Source: Terasakiella halodenitrificans | Lineage (GTDB): Bacteria > Pseudomonadota > Alphaproteobacteria > Rhodospirillales > Terasakiellaceae | Length of the DNA: 64,000 bases | Assembly (NCBI RefSeq): GCF_048571175.1 | Contig: NZ_CP182348.1 | Location: 248,001 to 312,000, forward strand | Reading direction: 5' to 3' | Part shown: positions 51,148 through 59,925 of the stretch, one piece after another | Layout of the letters: each line of letters opens with the position of its first letter | Position numbering within the stretch: position 1 is the first letter of the stretch | The notes under the pieces: model-generated | Databases searched by the model: none | Seen by the model: only the letters and a program-made list of their open reading frames with translations | Told to the model about the DNA's origin: nothing | Translations under genes and position numbers: made by a program

Positions 51148-52048
51148 TGTTATCATTTGTGTTTGTCTCAGGTATGCGAGAACGGCTGGTACGAGGTGTT
51201 GGTTGGGTTTGTGCCATTTTTTTAAGGGCAGAAATACGGTTTTCCATATTGGGGTGGGTGGAAAATAAACTATCGGTTTTGCGTCCGTGTAACGGGTTGA
51301 CAATAAACATATGGGCGGTTGCCGGATTGTTTTCAGCCGCATGGTTATCAATGAGAGAGGCCCCTTGATGCAATTTATTCAAGGCACTGGCCAGCCACAT
51401 GGGTTGCCCGCAAATCTCAGCCCCGATGCGGTCGGCTTCATATTCACGGGTTCTGGAAATCAGCATTTGCACCAGCATGGCGGCCATTGGGGCGAGGATC
51501 ATGATTAAAATTCCACCGATGGGGCCAAGTGGATTATTGCGGTTGTCGCTGGATCCACCAAAGAAAAAGGCGAAATTTGCCAACATGGAAATCGCACCGG
51601 CGATTGTGGCGGTGATGGTCATGATCAAGGTATCGCGGTTTCTAACATGTGCGAGTTCATGCGCCATGACGCCCGCAATTTCTTCAGGTGAGAGCATGTT
51701 AAGCAAGCCGGTTGTTGCGGCAACAGCGGCATTTTCAGGATTACGCCCGGTGGCAAAGGCGTTGGGTTGCGGATTTTCCATGATATAGACCTTGGGCATG
51801 GGTAAGTCGGCCCGTTTGGCAAGGTCTGCGACCATTTTATAAAATTCAGGCGCGCTTTGGGCATCAACGGGGCGGGCGCCATACATGCGCAAAACGATTT
51901 TATCGGAATTCCAGTAGGAAATGGCATTCATGCCCAAGGCAATGACAAAGGCAATGACCATACCGCTTTCGCCACCGATCATATATCCGATCGCGAGGAA
52001 CAAACCGGTCATGCCAGCCAGTAATAAGGCGGTGCGTGCGTAGCTCAT
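51128..52048 (-). CDS. htpX: Membrane metalloprotease HtpX
   Basis: A 306-residue M48-family zinc protease of the inner membrane, part of membrane protein quality control. Two N-terminal helices (LLLAGMTGLFLAIGYMIGG) precede the HExxH in GVMAHELAHVRNRDTLIM, followed by two further helices and the third ligand region in ISRTREYEADRIGAEI. The C-terminal NPLHGRKTDSLFSTHPNMENRI is a strong HtpX signature. The gene is divergent from the SDHAF4-like gene. Confidence 0.95.
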   Translation of the reverse strand: MSYARTALLLAGMTGLFLAIGYMIGGESGMVIAFVIALGMNAISYWNSDKIVLRMYGARPVDAQSAPEFYKMVADLAKRADLPMPKVYIMENPQPNAFATGRNPENAAVAATTGLLNMLSPEEIAGVMAHELAHVRNRDTLIMTITATIAGAISMLANFAFFFGGSSDNRNNPLGPIGGILIMILAPMAAMLVQMLISRTREYEADRIGAEICGQPMWLASALNKLHQGASLIDNHAAENNPATAHMFIVNPLHGRKTDSLFSTHPNMENRISALKKMAQTQPTPRTSRSRIPETNTNDNIKGPWG

Positions 52049-52132
52049 AAGCTCAAATCCATTGCAAAATTGCTGAACACTGAGTATTTAGGGAGAAAGA
52101 ACTTAAATCCGCAAGCCCTTTGAGGTTCCGAC

Positions 52133-52342
52133 ATGTCGAAATTATCCGAAAATAAGCCGAAGTTTACAGCAACCGACGTTGTACGCAATGAAGATGGTCG
52201 TCCCATTGCCCCGCAACCGGCCCGTAAATTTGAAACAATGGCGGATCAGGAAGATAAACCAGCGGAAGTCGGTGGACGTGAAGGCCCTGACCCGACTCGT
52301 TTTGGGGATTGGGAAAAAGGCGGACGCTGCGTCGATTTTTAA
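52133..52342 (+). CDS. DUF1674 / SDHAF4-like succinate dehydrogenase assembly factor
   Basis: A 69-residue protein ending in the family signature EVGGREGPDPTRFGDWEKGG then RCVDF. The rest is charged and disordered. In eukaryotes SDHAF4 binds the flavinylated SdhA subunit and aids assembly of complex II; bacterial members are likely to do the same. In alphaproteobacteria it is commonly next to htpX and rsmB. The sdh genes are not in the window. It lies divergent from htpX, 84 bases apart. Confidence 0.9.
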   Translation: MSKLSENKPKFTATDVVRNEDGRPIAPQPARKFETMADQEDKPAEVGGREGPDPTRFGDWEKGGRCVDF

Positions 52343-52453
52343 GGGTACCTTGTAGCCTGTCTTAGATTAGATCAAATACACTTATTGGTGTGTAGATAAA
52401 ATTATACTCGTTATGATATATTTCTGTTGTCGTCAGGATTGCAGGAATGATCA

Positions 52454-52891
52454 ATGCGGTCGGTTTTCTTTTATATCATGTTTTTAGGTGTGATCGTGTT
52501 TGCACAGGGGGTGTGGGCTAAAGATTTGTTGCCTGGTCCGATCCGTGCCGAGGTTTTGCGCGTGATTGATGGCGATACATTGGATGTCAGTGCGCAAATT
52601 TGGCTCGGACAGTATATTCAAACCCGTGTGCGGTTATCCCAAATTGATACGCCGGAATTGCGCGGGCGGTGCGCGGCAGAAATTGATCGGGCACAACAGG
52701 CAAAAAAGGTGCTGGCAGATATTGTCAAATCCCGTAAAATCTGGTTGAAAAATATCCATTATGGCAAGTATGCAGGCCGAATTTTAGCGCAATTGGAAAC
52801 AGATCAAGGGGTGGATCCAGTCGCGTTCCTGATTGAAAAGGGGCTGGCACGGCCTTATGATGGTAAAAAACGCAGCTCGTGGTGTCCGTGA
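52454..52891 (+). CDS. Thermonuclease-family (SNase-like) exported nuclease
   Basis: A 145-residue protein with a signal peptide (FFYIMFLGVIVFAQGVWA) and an SNase OB fold. Markers are VLRVIDGDTLDVSAQIWLGQ, TRVRLSQIDTPELRGRCAAE and KYAGRILAQLETDQGVDPVA, then KGLARPYDGKKRSSWCP. The catalytic Asp/Arg/Glu set of staphylococcal nuclease is in place in VRLSQIDTPELRG and the later Arg segment. Two Cys may form a disulfide. It probably degrades DNA or RNA in the periplasm. No phage or conjugation genes are near. Confidence 0.9.
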   Translation: MRSVFFYIMFLGVIVFAQGVWAKDLLPGPIRAEVLRVIDGDTLDVSAQIWLGQYIQTRVRLSQIDTPELRGRCAAEIDRAQQAKKVLADIVKSRKIWLKNIHYGKYAGRILAQLETDQGVDPVAFLIEKGLARPYDGKKRSSWCP

Positions 52892-52956
52892 TTTTTATTC
52901 CATCTTAACAGTCTTTGCGCTATCCCTAGTGCTGAAGGTGAAGCACGGATACGTTA

Positions 52957-54375
52957 ATGGTTTCGATTTTCAACCAATTTGTCGACTGGTTTTTAAAGCG
53001 TGAAGAAGGCACTGGCGAAGATGGTCAGGGTCCGTTGGCGCTTATGCAAGATATCGGTGACGTTCACGTGTTGATCGCAGAACCTGAAGGAAAATTTGCC
53101 AGTGATGAAGCCAAAGAAGCTTTGCTTCAGGGCATTGTTATTCCGTTAAATGAACGTGCTGGGTTATCTGCACGTCGCACAGCCGATGTCTTTAAACGAA
53201 CCAATAAAGGAACACTGGAAAACCAGTTTGAAGATGTGCTTCGGGATGGGCGTGCGTTATTGCAAAAAGAAGGGGCCGACCTGTTAATATGGGGCAAGGT
53301 AGAGCCTGAATTGCAGTCTGTGCGGTGGTATTTTTTAAGTGCCGTTGTTGGACATGCTAATTTGGGTATGCCCGGTTTTGCCGAAAATCTGTTGGTGCCG
53401 TTTGAACCGGATATGGGATCACTGGATGTTTTGTACGCGGCCATTTTTGCAGCGTGTGTGCCATCTCATCCCAGTCAGGCGTTGAAGATCGGTGAACATT
53501 TATTGAATGCGGTTGATCCGTTGACCAAATTGCCTGCCGGATTAAGCCCGCGTAAAACCAGTCAACCGGTGAAGGTTTCCACAATGGGCATGTGTGCGGT
53601 TGTTTTGGCTAATATTGCGCGTCGCGCCAAGGAACTTGGCTGGTTCGACCCGGCCTTGAAAGCATTTAAGACTTGGGAAGACTTGGTTGAAAAAGAGAAA
53701 ACACCGCAGGAATGGGCCTTGGTCAATAATCATTATGGTTGGTTGTTTGAAGAAATGGCTGCTCATAAAGAAGACAAACAGGCCGCTGAACATATTGAAC
53801 AGGCCATTCGTTATTTTGAAGGCGTGTGCACTGTTTTTACGCCTAAATCCTATCCTTTGGAGTGGGCGGCGGTTCAGATGCGTATCGCCGGTATGTGCGC
53901 GCGCATGGGCCGTAGCCTGAGCGAGCCGGATTATCTGCAAAAAGCCGCACGTTATTATAAAAGATCTTTAGATGTTTATAGTCAGAAACGATATCCGCTG
54001 AATTGGGCAGACACCATGTCGCACATGGCGAAAGCCTTGATGTTGCATGGACAAATGGTGAAAGGTGCGCAATCACTGGAACAAGCCGGTGTGTCCTTTC
54101 AGGCGGTGTTAAAAGTCTATACACCGGAAAAATACCCGGCCCAATGGGCAAATACGCAAAATAATCTGGGGGCAACTTTATTTGCCTTAGCCAAACGTGA
54201 TCCGTCAACGGTTGCCTGGATTGAACATGCTTTGATGTGTTTTAACGAAGCACGTGCCTATTATGCGGAAAATGGTAAAGTGCAATTGGCGCATGTGATT
54301 GATAAGAATATTTTGCGGGCGCAAAGCCTGAAAGAACAGATTGAAGAAAATATTGAAAATGATTTGTTAAATTAG
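52957..54375 (+). CDS. TPR-repeat protein with an N-terminal domain found in repeat proteins
   Basis: A 472-residue cytosolic protein. The N-terminal 200 residues form an alpha/beta domain (VHVLIAEPEGKFASDEAKEA, GADLLIWGKVEPELQSVRWY) like that of several proteobacterial TPR proteins. It resembles the first domain of CHASE-less sensor-type proteins but without catalytic motifs. The C-terminal part has four TPR-like repeats of about 55 residues, marked by EWALVNNHYGWLFEEMA, YPLEWAAVQMRIAGMCARMG, YPLNWADTMSHMAKAL, and YPAQWANTQNNLGATLFALA. I do not recognise a function. It precedes the polysaccharide locus but is separated by a 94-base gap. Confidence 0.75.
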   Translation: MVSIFNQFVDWFLKREEGTGEDGQGPLALMQDIGDVHVLIAEPEGKFASDEAKEALLQGIVIPLNERAGLSARRTADVFKRTNKGTLENQFEDVLRDGRALLQKEGADLLIWGKVEPELQSVRWYFLSAVVGHANLGMPGFAENLLVPFEPDMGSLDVLYAAIFAACVPSHPSQALKIGEHLLNAVDPLTKLPAGLSPRKTSQPVKVSTMGMCAVVLANIARRAKELGWFDPALKAFKTWEDLVEKEKTPQEWALVNNHYGWLFEEMAAHKEDKQAAEHIEQAIRYFEGVCTVFTPKSYPLEWAAVQMRIAGMCARMGRSLSEPDYLQKAARYYKRSLDVYSQKRYPLNWADTMSHMAKALMLHGQMVKGAQSLEQAGVSFQAVLKVYTPEKYPAQWANTQNNLGATLFALAKRDPSTVAWIEHALMCFNEARAYYAENGKVQLAHVIDKNILRAQSLKEQIEENIENDLLN

Positions 54376-54468
54376 GCCGGAAAAACGCTGAATTCGTTAT
54401 TTACCCTTCTTCGCCTTGAAGCTATGATGCCGCCAAGCTGAGCTTCGCATAAGGAAAATCTTAAAAAC

Positions 54469-55485
54469 ATGAAAGTCCTCGTTACAGGAACGGCCGGTTT
54501 TATCGGTTATCATCTGGCTGAAAAATTAATTGCCAATGGCCATGAGGTGATTGGTATTGATTGCGTGACCGATTATTACGATGTTTCCTTAAAAGAAGCG
54601 CGTCTGGCCCGTTTAAAACAACATGCGGCGTTTACGGAAATTCGCGAAGATTTGGCCAATGCTGAGGCTATTATGCAGGCTTTTGCCGATCATAAGCCAA
54701 CGCATTGTGTGAATTTGGCGGCTCAGGCAGGGGTGCGCTATTCGTTGGAAAATCCGGCGGCTTATACCCATTCAAATATTGACGGGTTTCTCAGCATTTT
54801 GGAAGCGTGTCGTCATCATCCAGTGGATCATCTGGTTTTTGCGTCGACCAGTTCAGTTTATGGCGGTAATAAAAATATGCCATTTTCTGAACATAACAGC
54901 ACCGAACATCCGATGACGTTGTATGCGGCAACGAAAAAGGCCAATGAGTTGATGGCGCATAATTATGCGCATTTGTTCAATATTCCAGCAACAGGCATGC
55001 GCTTTTTCACGGTTTATGGACCGTGGGGGCGACCGGATATGGCACTGTTTTTGTTCACGAAAGCCATTCTTGAAGGCAAGCCGATTAATGTCTTCAATCA
55101 TGGCAATATGGAACGTGATTTCACCTTCGTTGAAGATATTGTTGAAGGGATTTTCCGCCTGTTGTCCAAACCACCGCAAAAGGATGAAAACTGGGATGCC
55201 AAGAACCCGGATCCTTGTACCAGCGGTATTGGACCCTACCGTGTCGTCAACATCGGCAATTCACGCTGTGAGAAACTGACCCGCTATATCGAAGTCTTGG
55301 AAGAAAAACTGGGTCGTAAGGCAGAAAAGAATATGTTGCCCATGCAAGACGGTGATGTTCCGGCAACTTGGGCGGATACAAGTGAATTGAATAAAATTAC
55401 TGGCTATGCTCCCAACACCAGCATTGAAGAAGGTGTCGGTCGATTTGTCGAATGGTATCTTGATTTTTATAATGTGGACGTGTGA
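54469..55485 (+). CDS. NAD-dependent UDP-sugar epimerase (UDP-glucuronate 4-epimerase type)
   Basis: A 338-residue extended SDR enzyme. The Rossmann loop is VLVTGTAGFIGYHLAEKLIANG, followed by IDCVTDYYDVSLKEARLARL, typical of UDP-glucuronate epimerases. The catalytic pair is YAATKK (Y/K), with FASTSSVYGG providing the Ser/Thr. The long HALFLFTKAILEGK-like segment (DMALFLFTKAILEGKPINVF) and GNMERDFTFVEDIVEG are conserved. It makes UDP-galacturonate-type sugars for surface polysaccharide. Its stop overlaps the start of the dehydrogenase gene, so the two are translationally coupled. Confidence 0.92.
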   Translation: MKVLVTGTAGFIGYHLAEKLIANGHEVIGIDCVTDYYDVSLKEARLARLKQHAAFTEIREDLANAEAIMQAFADHKPTHCVNLAAQAGVRYSLENPAAYTHSNIDGFLSILEACRHHPVDHLVFASTSSVYGGNKNMPFSEHNSTEHPMTLYAATKKANELMAHNYAHLFNIPATGMRFFTVYGPWGRPDMALFLFTKAILEGKPINVFNHGNMERDFTFVEDIVEGIFRLLSKPPQKDENWDAKNPDPCTSGIGPYRVVNIGNSRCEKLTRYIEVLEEKLGRKAEKNMLPMQDGDVPATWADTSELNKITGYAPNTSIEEGVGRFVEWYLDFYNVDV

Positions 55486-56768
55486 TGCATAATCGTAAAA
55501 TTGCCGTTATTGGCCTTGGATATGTGGGTTTGCCGGTCGCCGTTTCTTATGGTCGGGCCGGTTATCAAACCATCGGTTTTGATATTGATCAGGACCGTAT
55601 CGCGGAATTGAACAAAGGCTATGATCGCACCGAAGAAGTGGATGAGGGCGACGTTTTGCATGACAGCCTGACCTATACGTGCGATTTGGACGAATTGCGC
55701 AAGGCGAATTTCTTTATTGTGACGGTTCCGACCCCGATTGATAATGCGCACCGCCCTGATATGGGGGCTGTTTTGGCGGCCTCACGTACGGTTGGTTCTG
55801 TCCTGAAAAAAGGCGACATTGTTGTTTATGAGTCCACTGTTTATCCGGGTGCGACTGAGGAAGAGTGCGTCCCGGTTCTGGAACAAATTTCCGGCTTGTC
55901 TAATCAGGGTGATTTTGCGGTGGGATATTCACCGGAACGGATCAATCCGGGTGACAAGCAACACCGTTTTGAAACCATCTTAAAAGTGGTTTCCGGTCAG
56001 GATGCAGACACACTGGATATCGTTGCAAAAGTGTATGAGTCCGTTGTGACAGCAGGTGTGCATCGCGCAGCGAACATCAAGACGGCTGAGGCCGCAAAGG
56101 TGATTGAAAATACGCAACGGGATTTAAATATTGCCTTCGTCAATGAATTATCACAGATTTTTGAACGCGTCGGCATCGACACCCATGATGTTTTAGAAGC
56201 CGCTGGTACAAAATGGAATTTCCTGAAATTTACACCGGGTTTGGTGGGCGGTCATTGTATCGGTGTGGACCCCTATTACCTGACGCATAAGGCAGAACAA
56301 CTGGGCCATCACCCGCAAGTCATCTTGGCCGGGCGCCGTGTGAACGACCGTATGGGATATTATATCGCCATGCAGGCGGTGAAAATGTTGATGAAGCGCG
56401 GGCGCAAAGATGATCCGATTGTGACCATTTTAGGATTGACCTTCAAAGAAAACGTTCCTGATCTGCGTAATTCAAAAGTTGTGGATATTATTACAGAATT
56501 ACAGGATATGGGCATACAGGTCCAAATCACTGACCCGTGGGCGGAAAAAGACGAAGCCCATGAAGAATACGGTGTAAACCTGATTGATGAAACCGATCTT
56601 GCGCCTGCCGATGTGGTGATCATGGCGGTATCGCACCAGAAATTCCTTGATAAAGGTTGGGCACTGCCCGTTTCCTTGTTGAAGGAGAAGAAAGGCGCCG
56701 TTATCGATATTAAATCCTGTTTGGATCGCAACAGTTGCCCGGCAGATATCGAGCTTTGGCGCTTGTAA
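55485..56768 (+). CDS. tviB: UDP-N-acetyl-sugar 6-dehydrogenase (TviB/WbpO-like)
   Basis: A 427-residue nucleotide-sugar dehydrogenase that oxidises the C6 hydroxyl to a uronic acid by four-electron transfer. The NAD site is AVIGLGYVGLPVAVSYGRAG, the conserved NTQRDLNIAFVNELSQIF leads to the catalytic Cys in VGGHCIGVDPYYLTHKAE, and the C-terminal domain has LGLTFKENVPDLRNSKVVDI. The pattern matches the TviB group (UDP-GlcNAc to UDP-GlcNAcA). Together with the preceding epimerase it would yield UDP-N-acetylgalacturonic acid, as in Vi antigen or similar capsules. A GTG three bases upstream is also open. Confidence 0.92.
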   Translation: MHNRKIAVIGLGYVGLPVAVSYGRAGYQTIGFDIDQDRIAELNKGYDRTEEVDEGDVLHDSLTYTCDLDELRKANFFIVTVPTPIDNAHRPDMGAVLAASRTVGSVLKKGDIVVYESTVYPGATEEECVPVLEQISGLSNQGDFAVGYSPERINPGDKQHRFETILKVVSGQDADTLDIVAKVYESVVTAGVHRAANIKTAEAAKVIENTQRDLNIAFVNELSQIFERVGIDTHDVLEAAGTKWNFLKFTPGLVGGHCIGVDPYYLTHKAEQLGHHPQVILAGRRVNDRMGYYIAMQAVKMLMKRGRKDDPIVTILGLTFKENVPDLRNSKVVDIITELQDMGIQVQITDPWAEKDEAHEEYGVNLIDETDLAPADVVIMAVSHQKFLDKGWALPVSLLKEKKGAVIDIKSCLDRNSCPADIELWRL

Positions 56769-56782
56769 ACGAGGCATCTTCT

Positions 56783-57907
56783 ATGCAGCCCAAAGCCCTT
56801 ATCGTTGTTTCGGAAGACTGGTATTTTTTATCCCATCGGCTTCCCTTGGCAAAACGGTTGAAGGCAGAAGGCTATGATGTGGCACTCGCATGTCGTTTTT
56901 CCGATAAGCGTGCAGAAATTGAAAGTCACGGTGTACGCTGCTTTTCTGTGGATTTTCAACGCGACGGTATTTCACCGCTCAAAGCTTTAAAAACGGTTTC
57001 GTCATTGCGGGCGATTTATAAACAGGAACGTCCTGATCTGGTGGTTCATGTCGCCTTGTTTACCGTTCTTCTTGGCACAATTGCGGCTGTGTTTTCACCG
57101 GCACAAAAAGTGCTAAACCTTGTAACAGGACTTGGGTTTTCCTTTATTTCCAATAGTTTGAAAGCCCGTGTTATTCGCACGGTTGTCTCGCTTGCCTTTC
57201 GGGGGTTTGCGCGGACAAAGAAGGTCAATATGCTGGTGCAAAACCGGGACGATCTTGCCTTGATGTCGGGATTTGGTTTTTGTGAAGATCATAATCTATT
57301 TTTGGTGCGTGGTTCCGGTGTCGATGCGGTGCATTTTCATCCGGCACCTGCCCTTCCCCAACCGCCTTTAATCACCTTTGTTGGGCGTTTGTTATGGGCA
57401 AAAGGTGTGGGGGAAATTATCGAGGCTGCCCGGTTATTAAAAGAACGCGGACAACATATTCGTATCGCACTTGTCGGTGATATTGATGCGCGTAATCCGC
57501 AAAGTGCGTCACAGGATGATTTGGCAAGCTGGCAAGCTGATGGATTGGTGGAATGTTGGGGGCGACGAACGGATATTGCCGATATTTATCGCCAATCCAC
57601 CGTGGCTTTATTACCGTCATGGCGCGAAGGCTTGCCCAAAAGCCTGTTGGAAGCCGCCGCTTGTGGTTTGGCGATGATTGCAACCGATGTGCCGGGCTGT
57701 CGCGAGATCGTACGGGATCAGGAAAACGGTCTTTTGGTTCCGCTTCAAGATAGTGTTGCATTGGCAGATGCGATTGAACGCCTTGCTAAGAACCCTGCTC
57801 TTTGTGCAGAATTTGGGGCAGCTGCGCGTCGCTTTGTCGATGAAGAATTAAATGACCGGGCTATAATGGATAAAACCATGTCTGTTATTCAACAAATAAC
57901 GGCTTAA
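56783..57907 (+). CDS. Glycosyltransferase family 4 enzyme
   Basis: A 374-residue GT-B glycosyltransferase. The N-terminal domain starts with ALIVVSEDWYFLSHRLPLAK; the C-terminal domain has ITFVGRLLWAKGVGEIIEAARLL, WGRRTDIADIYRQSTVALLPS and REGLPKSLLEAAACGLAMIA with the conserved Glu pair. It should add a sugar to a lipid-linked chain in polysaccharide synthesis; sugar and linkage are unknown. The ATG at 56783 with GAGG upstream is preferred over an in-frame start inside the dehydrogenase gene. It is between the sugar-nucleotide genes and the WecA-like gene. Confidence 0.9.
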   Translation: MQPKALIVVSEDWYFLSHRLPLAKRLKAEGYDVALACRFSDKRAEIESHGVRCFSVDFQRDGISPLKALKTVSSLRAIYKQERPDLVVHVALFTVLLGTIAAVFSPAQKVLNLVTGLGFSFISNSLKARVIRTVVSLAFRGFARTKKVNMLVQNRDDLALMSGFGFCEDHNLFLVRGSGVDAVHFHPAPALPQPPLITFVGRLLWAKGVGEIIEAARLLKERGQHIRIALVGDIDARNPQSASQDDLASWQADGLVECWGRRTDIADIYRQSTVALLPSWREGLPKSLLEAAACGLAMIATDVPGCREIVRDQENGLLVPLQDSVALADAIERLAKNPALCAEFGAAARRFVDEELNDRAIMDKTMSVIQQITA

Positions 57908-57929
57908 TTGGCAGGATTTGGGAGAAGTT

Positions 57930-58928
57930 ATGCACTATCTGGCCATTTTCGTTGCTGTTCTTATCCTCAGCGTTCTCGCAACGGGGGGCGTGTTGGCCTA
58001 TTTACGTCATAAGGCCATACTTGATCATCCCAATGAACGCAGTTCCCATTCTATACCGACACCGCGTGGTGGGGGGATTGGGATGTTAATTGTTATTCTG
58101 CCTGCCTTGGTTGCAATTAATTTTTTCTGGGAAGCTCCTTTGGTGATTGCACCGTTTGCTGTGGGCGGTGCGCTGGTGTTGGCTTTATTATCATGGCTGG
58201 ATGATTTGCGTGATCTGGGGGCGGGGGTGCGTTTTGCGGTGCAGTTTATCTGTGTCGGGTTATGTGTCTTTTTCTTACCCCCCAGCGAGACAGGCTATAT
58301 TGGCGGGTTTATGCCCGTGTGGCTGGAGAAAGTCCTGCTGGTTTTGGGGTGGGTCTGGTTTATCAATCTCTTTAATTTTATGGATGGGATTGATGGTATT
58401 TCCGGTGTTGAAATTGCTTCCATCGGGGCAGGATTGGCCCTGTTCGGCTTTGTGCTGCATCTGGGCGATAGCTTTATTCTGACAGCCCTTGTTTTATGCG
58501 CTTCTGCCCTTGGTTTTTTGAAATGGAACTGGCACCCTGCCAAGGTTTTCATGGGCGATGTCGGCAGTATCCCGATTGGTTTTTTGCTGGGTTGGATGTT
58601 GATTTTGCTGGCGGGACAGGGTTTTGTCCTGATTGCTGCGTTAATCGCGCTTTATTATATGGTGGATGCAACGTTTACCCTGATCAAACGCCTGTTGCGC
58701 GGGGAAAAGGTTTGGCAGGCCCATCGCGAACATTTTTACCAGCAAGCAACGCAAAAAGGCTTACGCCACGATCAGGTCGTGTTGCGCATTTTGGCGCTGA
58801 ATGTTGTGTTGATTGCTTCGGCTTGGGTGGCTTATGCCGTGACTTTGTTGGGTGGATTGGCTTTGGCAATTCTAAGCGTCACTGTTTTGTTGTTCCATTT
58901 TAAAAAGGGATCGCAAAACGATGTCTAA
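57930..58928 (+). CDS. WecA/WbpL-like undecaprenyl-phosphate glycosyl-1-phosphate transferase
   Basis: A 332-residue multi-span membrane enzyme of the MraY/WecA family. It transfers a HexNAc-1-phosphate to undecaprenyl phosphate to start polysaccharide assembly. Motifs are LDHPNERSSHSIPTPRGGGI, FNFMDGIDGISG, the catalytic-Asp WHPAKVFMGDVGSIPIGFLLG and the loop KVWQAHREHFYQQATQKG. The ATG at 57930 has GGAGAAG. It overlaps the following SDR gene by eight bases. The pairing with an SDR gene and a WbpM-like gene is the standard WbpL-WbpV-WbpM style arrangement. Confidence 0.92.
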   Translation: MHYLAIFVAVLILSVLATGGVLAYLRHKAILDHPNERSSHSIPTPRGGGIGMLIVILPALVAINFFWEAPLVIAPFAVGGALVLALLSWLDDLRDLGAGVRFAVQFICVGLCVFFLPPSETGYIGGFMPVWLEKVLLVLGWVWFINLFNFMDGIDGISGVEIASIGAGLALFGFVLHLGDSFILTALVLCASALGFLKWNWHPAKVFMGDVGSIPIGFLLGWMLILLAGQGFVLIAALIALYYMVDATFTLIKRLLRGEKVWQAHREHFYQQATQKGLRHDQVVLRILALNVVLIASAWVAYAVTLLGGLALAILSVTVLLFHFKKGSQNDV

Positions 58929-59865
58929 GATTTTAGTGACAGGGGCCACAGGCTTTGTTGGGCAGGTTTTATGTCAACACCTGTTGAGGCATGGGCATCG
59001 GGTGGTTGCGACCTATCGAACGCATAAAACCGATTTGAACTGTGACTGGCTTCAAATCAACAATATGGATGGCAATACCGATTGGGTCGATAAACTTACC
59101 GGGATTGATGTTGTGATCCATCTCGCCGCCCGTGTTCATATGATGCAGGAAGATGTGACCGATCCATTGGCGACATACCGTTCAATCAATCGGGATGGAA
59201 CCTTGTGTTTGGCGAAAGCAGCGCAAGCCCAAGGGGTAACGCGTTTTGTCTTTTTAAGCTCGATCAAGGTGAATGGGGAAAAAACGCAAAAGGATCAGCC
59301 ATTTGGGGCGGCAATTGATCAGCCCCCTGTTGACCCCTATGGCCTGTCAAAATGGGAAGCGGAAGAAGGCTTGCGCACCTTGGCACAACAGACAGGACTG
59401 GAAGTTTGTATCCTTCGACCACCGTTGGTTTATGGCCCCGGTGTGAAAGCCAATTTTCTCAGCTTTTTAAAATTGGCAGACAAAGCCCTACCTGTCCCGT
59501 TTAAATGTCTGCATAATCAACGTAGCCTTGTAAATGTGGAAAATTTGGTGGATGCGTTGATGGTATGTAGCCAACATCCGAACGCGGCCCATAAAACATA
59601 TTTAGTCAGTGATGGGCATGATTTAAGCGTGGCTGACATGTTTGCCTTGATGGCGCAAAAACTGAAACGCCCGTGTCGGATGATCCCGGTTCCTGTCTTT
59701 GTTCTGAAAATATTGGGAAGAATAACAGGCAAATCAGCCGCAATTGATCGTTTAACGCAAAGTTTGCAAGTTGATAGCCAACCCATCCAAAAAGAATTGA
59801 ACTGGACACCACCTGTCCCGGTTGAAAGCGGTTTTGAAAAGATGGTTGATTGGTATAAAGGTTGA
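58921..59865 (+). CDS. NAD-dependent epimerase/dehydratase (WbpV-like SDR)
   Basis: A 314-residue extended SDR. It shows ILVTGATGFVGQVLCQHLLRHG, LAARVHMMQEDVTDPLATYR and FVFLSSIKVNGEKT, with the catalytic YGLSKWEAE (Y/K). The LRPPLVYGPGVKANFLSFLK segment is typical. It resembles UDP-N-acetylglucosamine 4-epimerase / 4-ketoreductase enzymes that reduce the keto sugar made by WbpM-like dehydratases. It overlaps the WecA-like gene start-to-end, and a 60-base gap separates it from the WbpM-like gene. Its product (fucosamine or quinovosamine type) is an inference. Confidence 0.9.
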   Translation: MSKILVTGATGFVGQVLCQHLLRHGHRVVATYRTHKTDLNCDWLQINNMDGNTDWVDKLTGIDVVIHLAARVHMMQEDVTDPLATYRSINRDGTLCLAKAAQAQGVTRFVFLSSIKVNGEKTQKDQPFGAAIDQPPVDPYGLSKWEAEEGLRTLAQQTGLEVCILRPPLVYGPGVKANFLSFLKLADKALPVPFKCLHNQRSLVNVENLVDALMVCSQHPNAAHKTYLVSDGHDLSVADMFALMAQKLKRPCRMIPVPVFVLKILGRITGKSAAIDRLTQSLQVDSQPIQKELNWTPPVPVESGFEKMVDWYKG

Positions 59866-59925
59866 AGTCAACCTGAAAACAAGGTACTTGAATTATTCGG
59901 TTTTTCTTTAGTCTGCCGGGATGTC

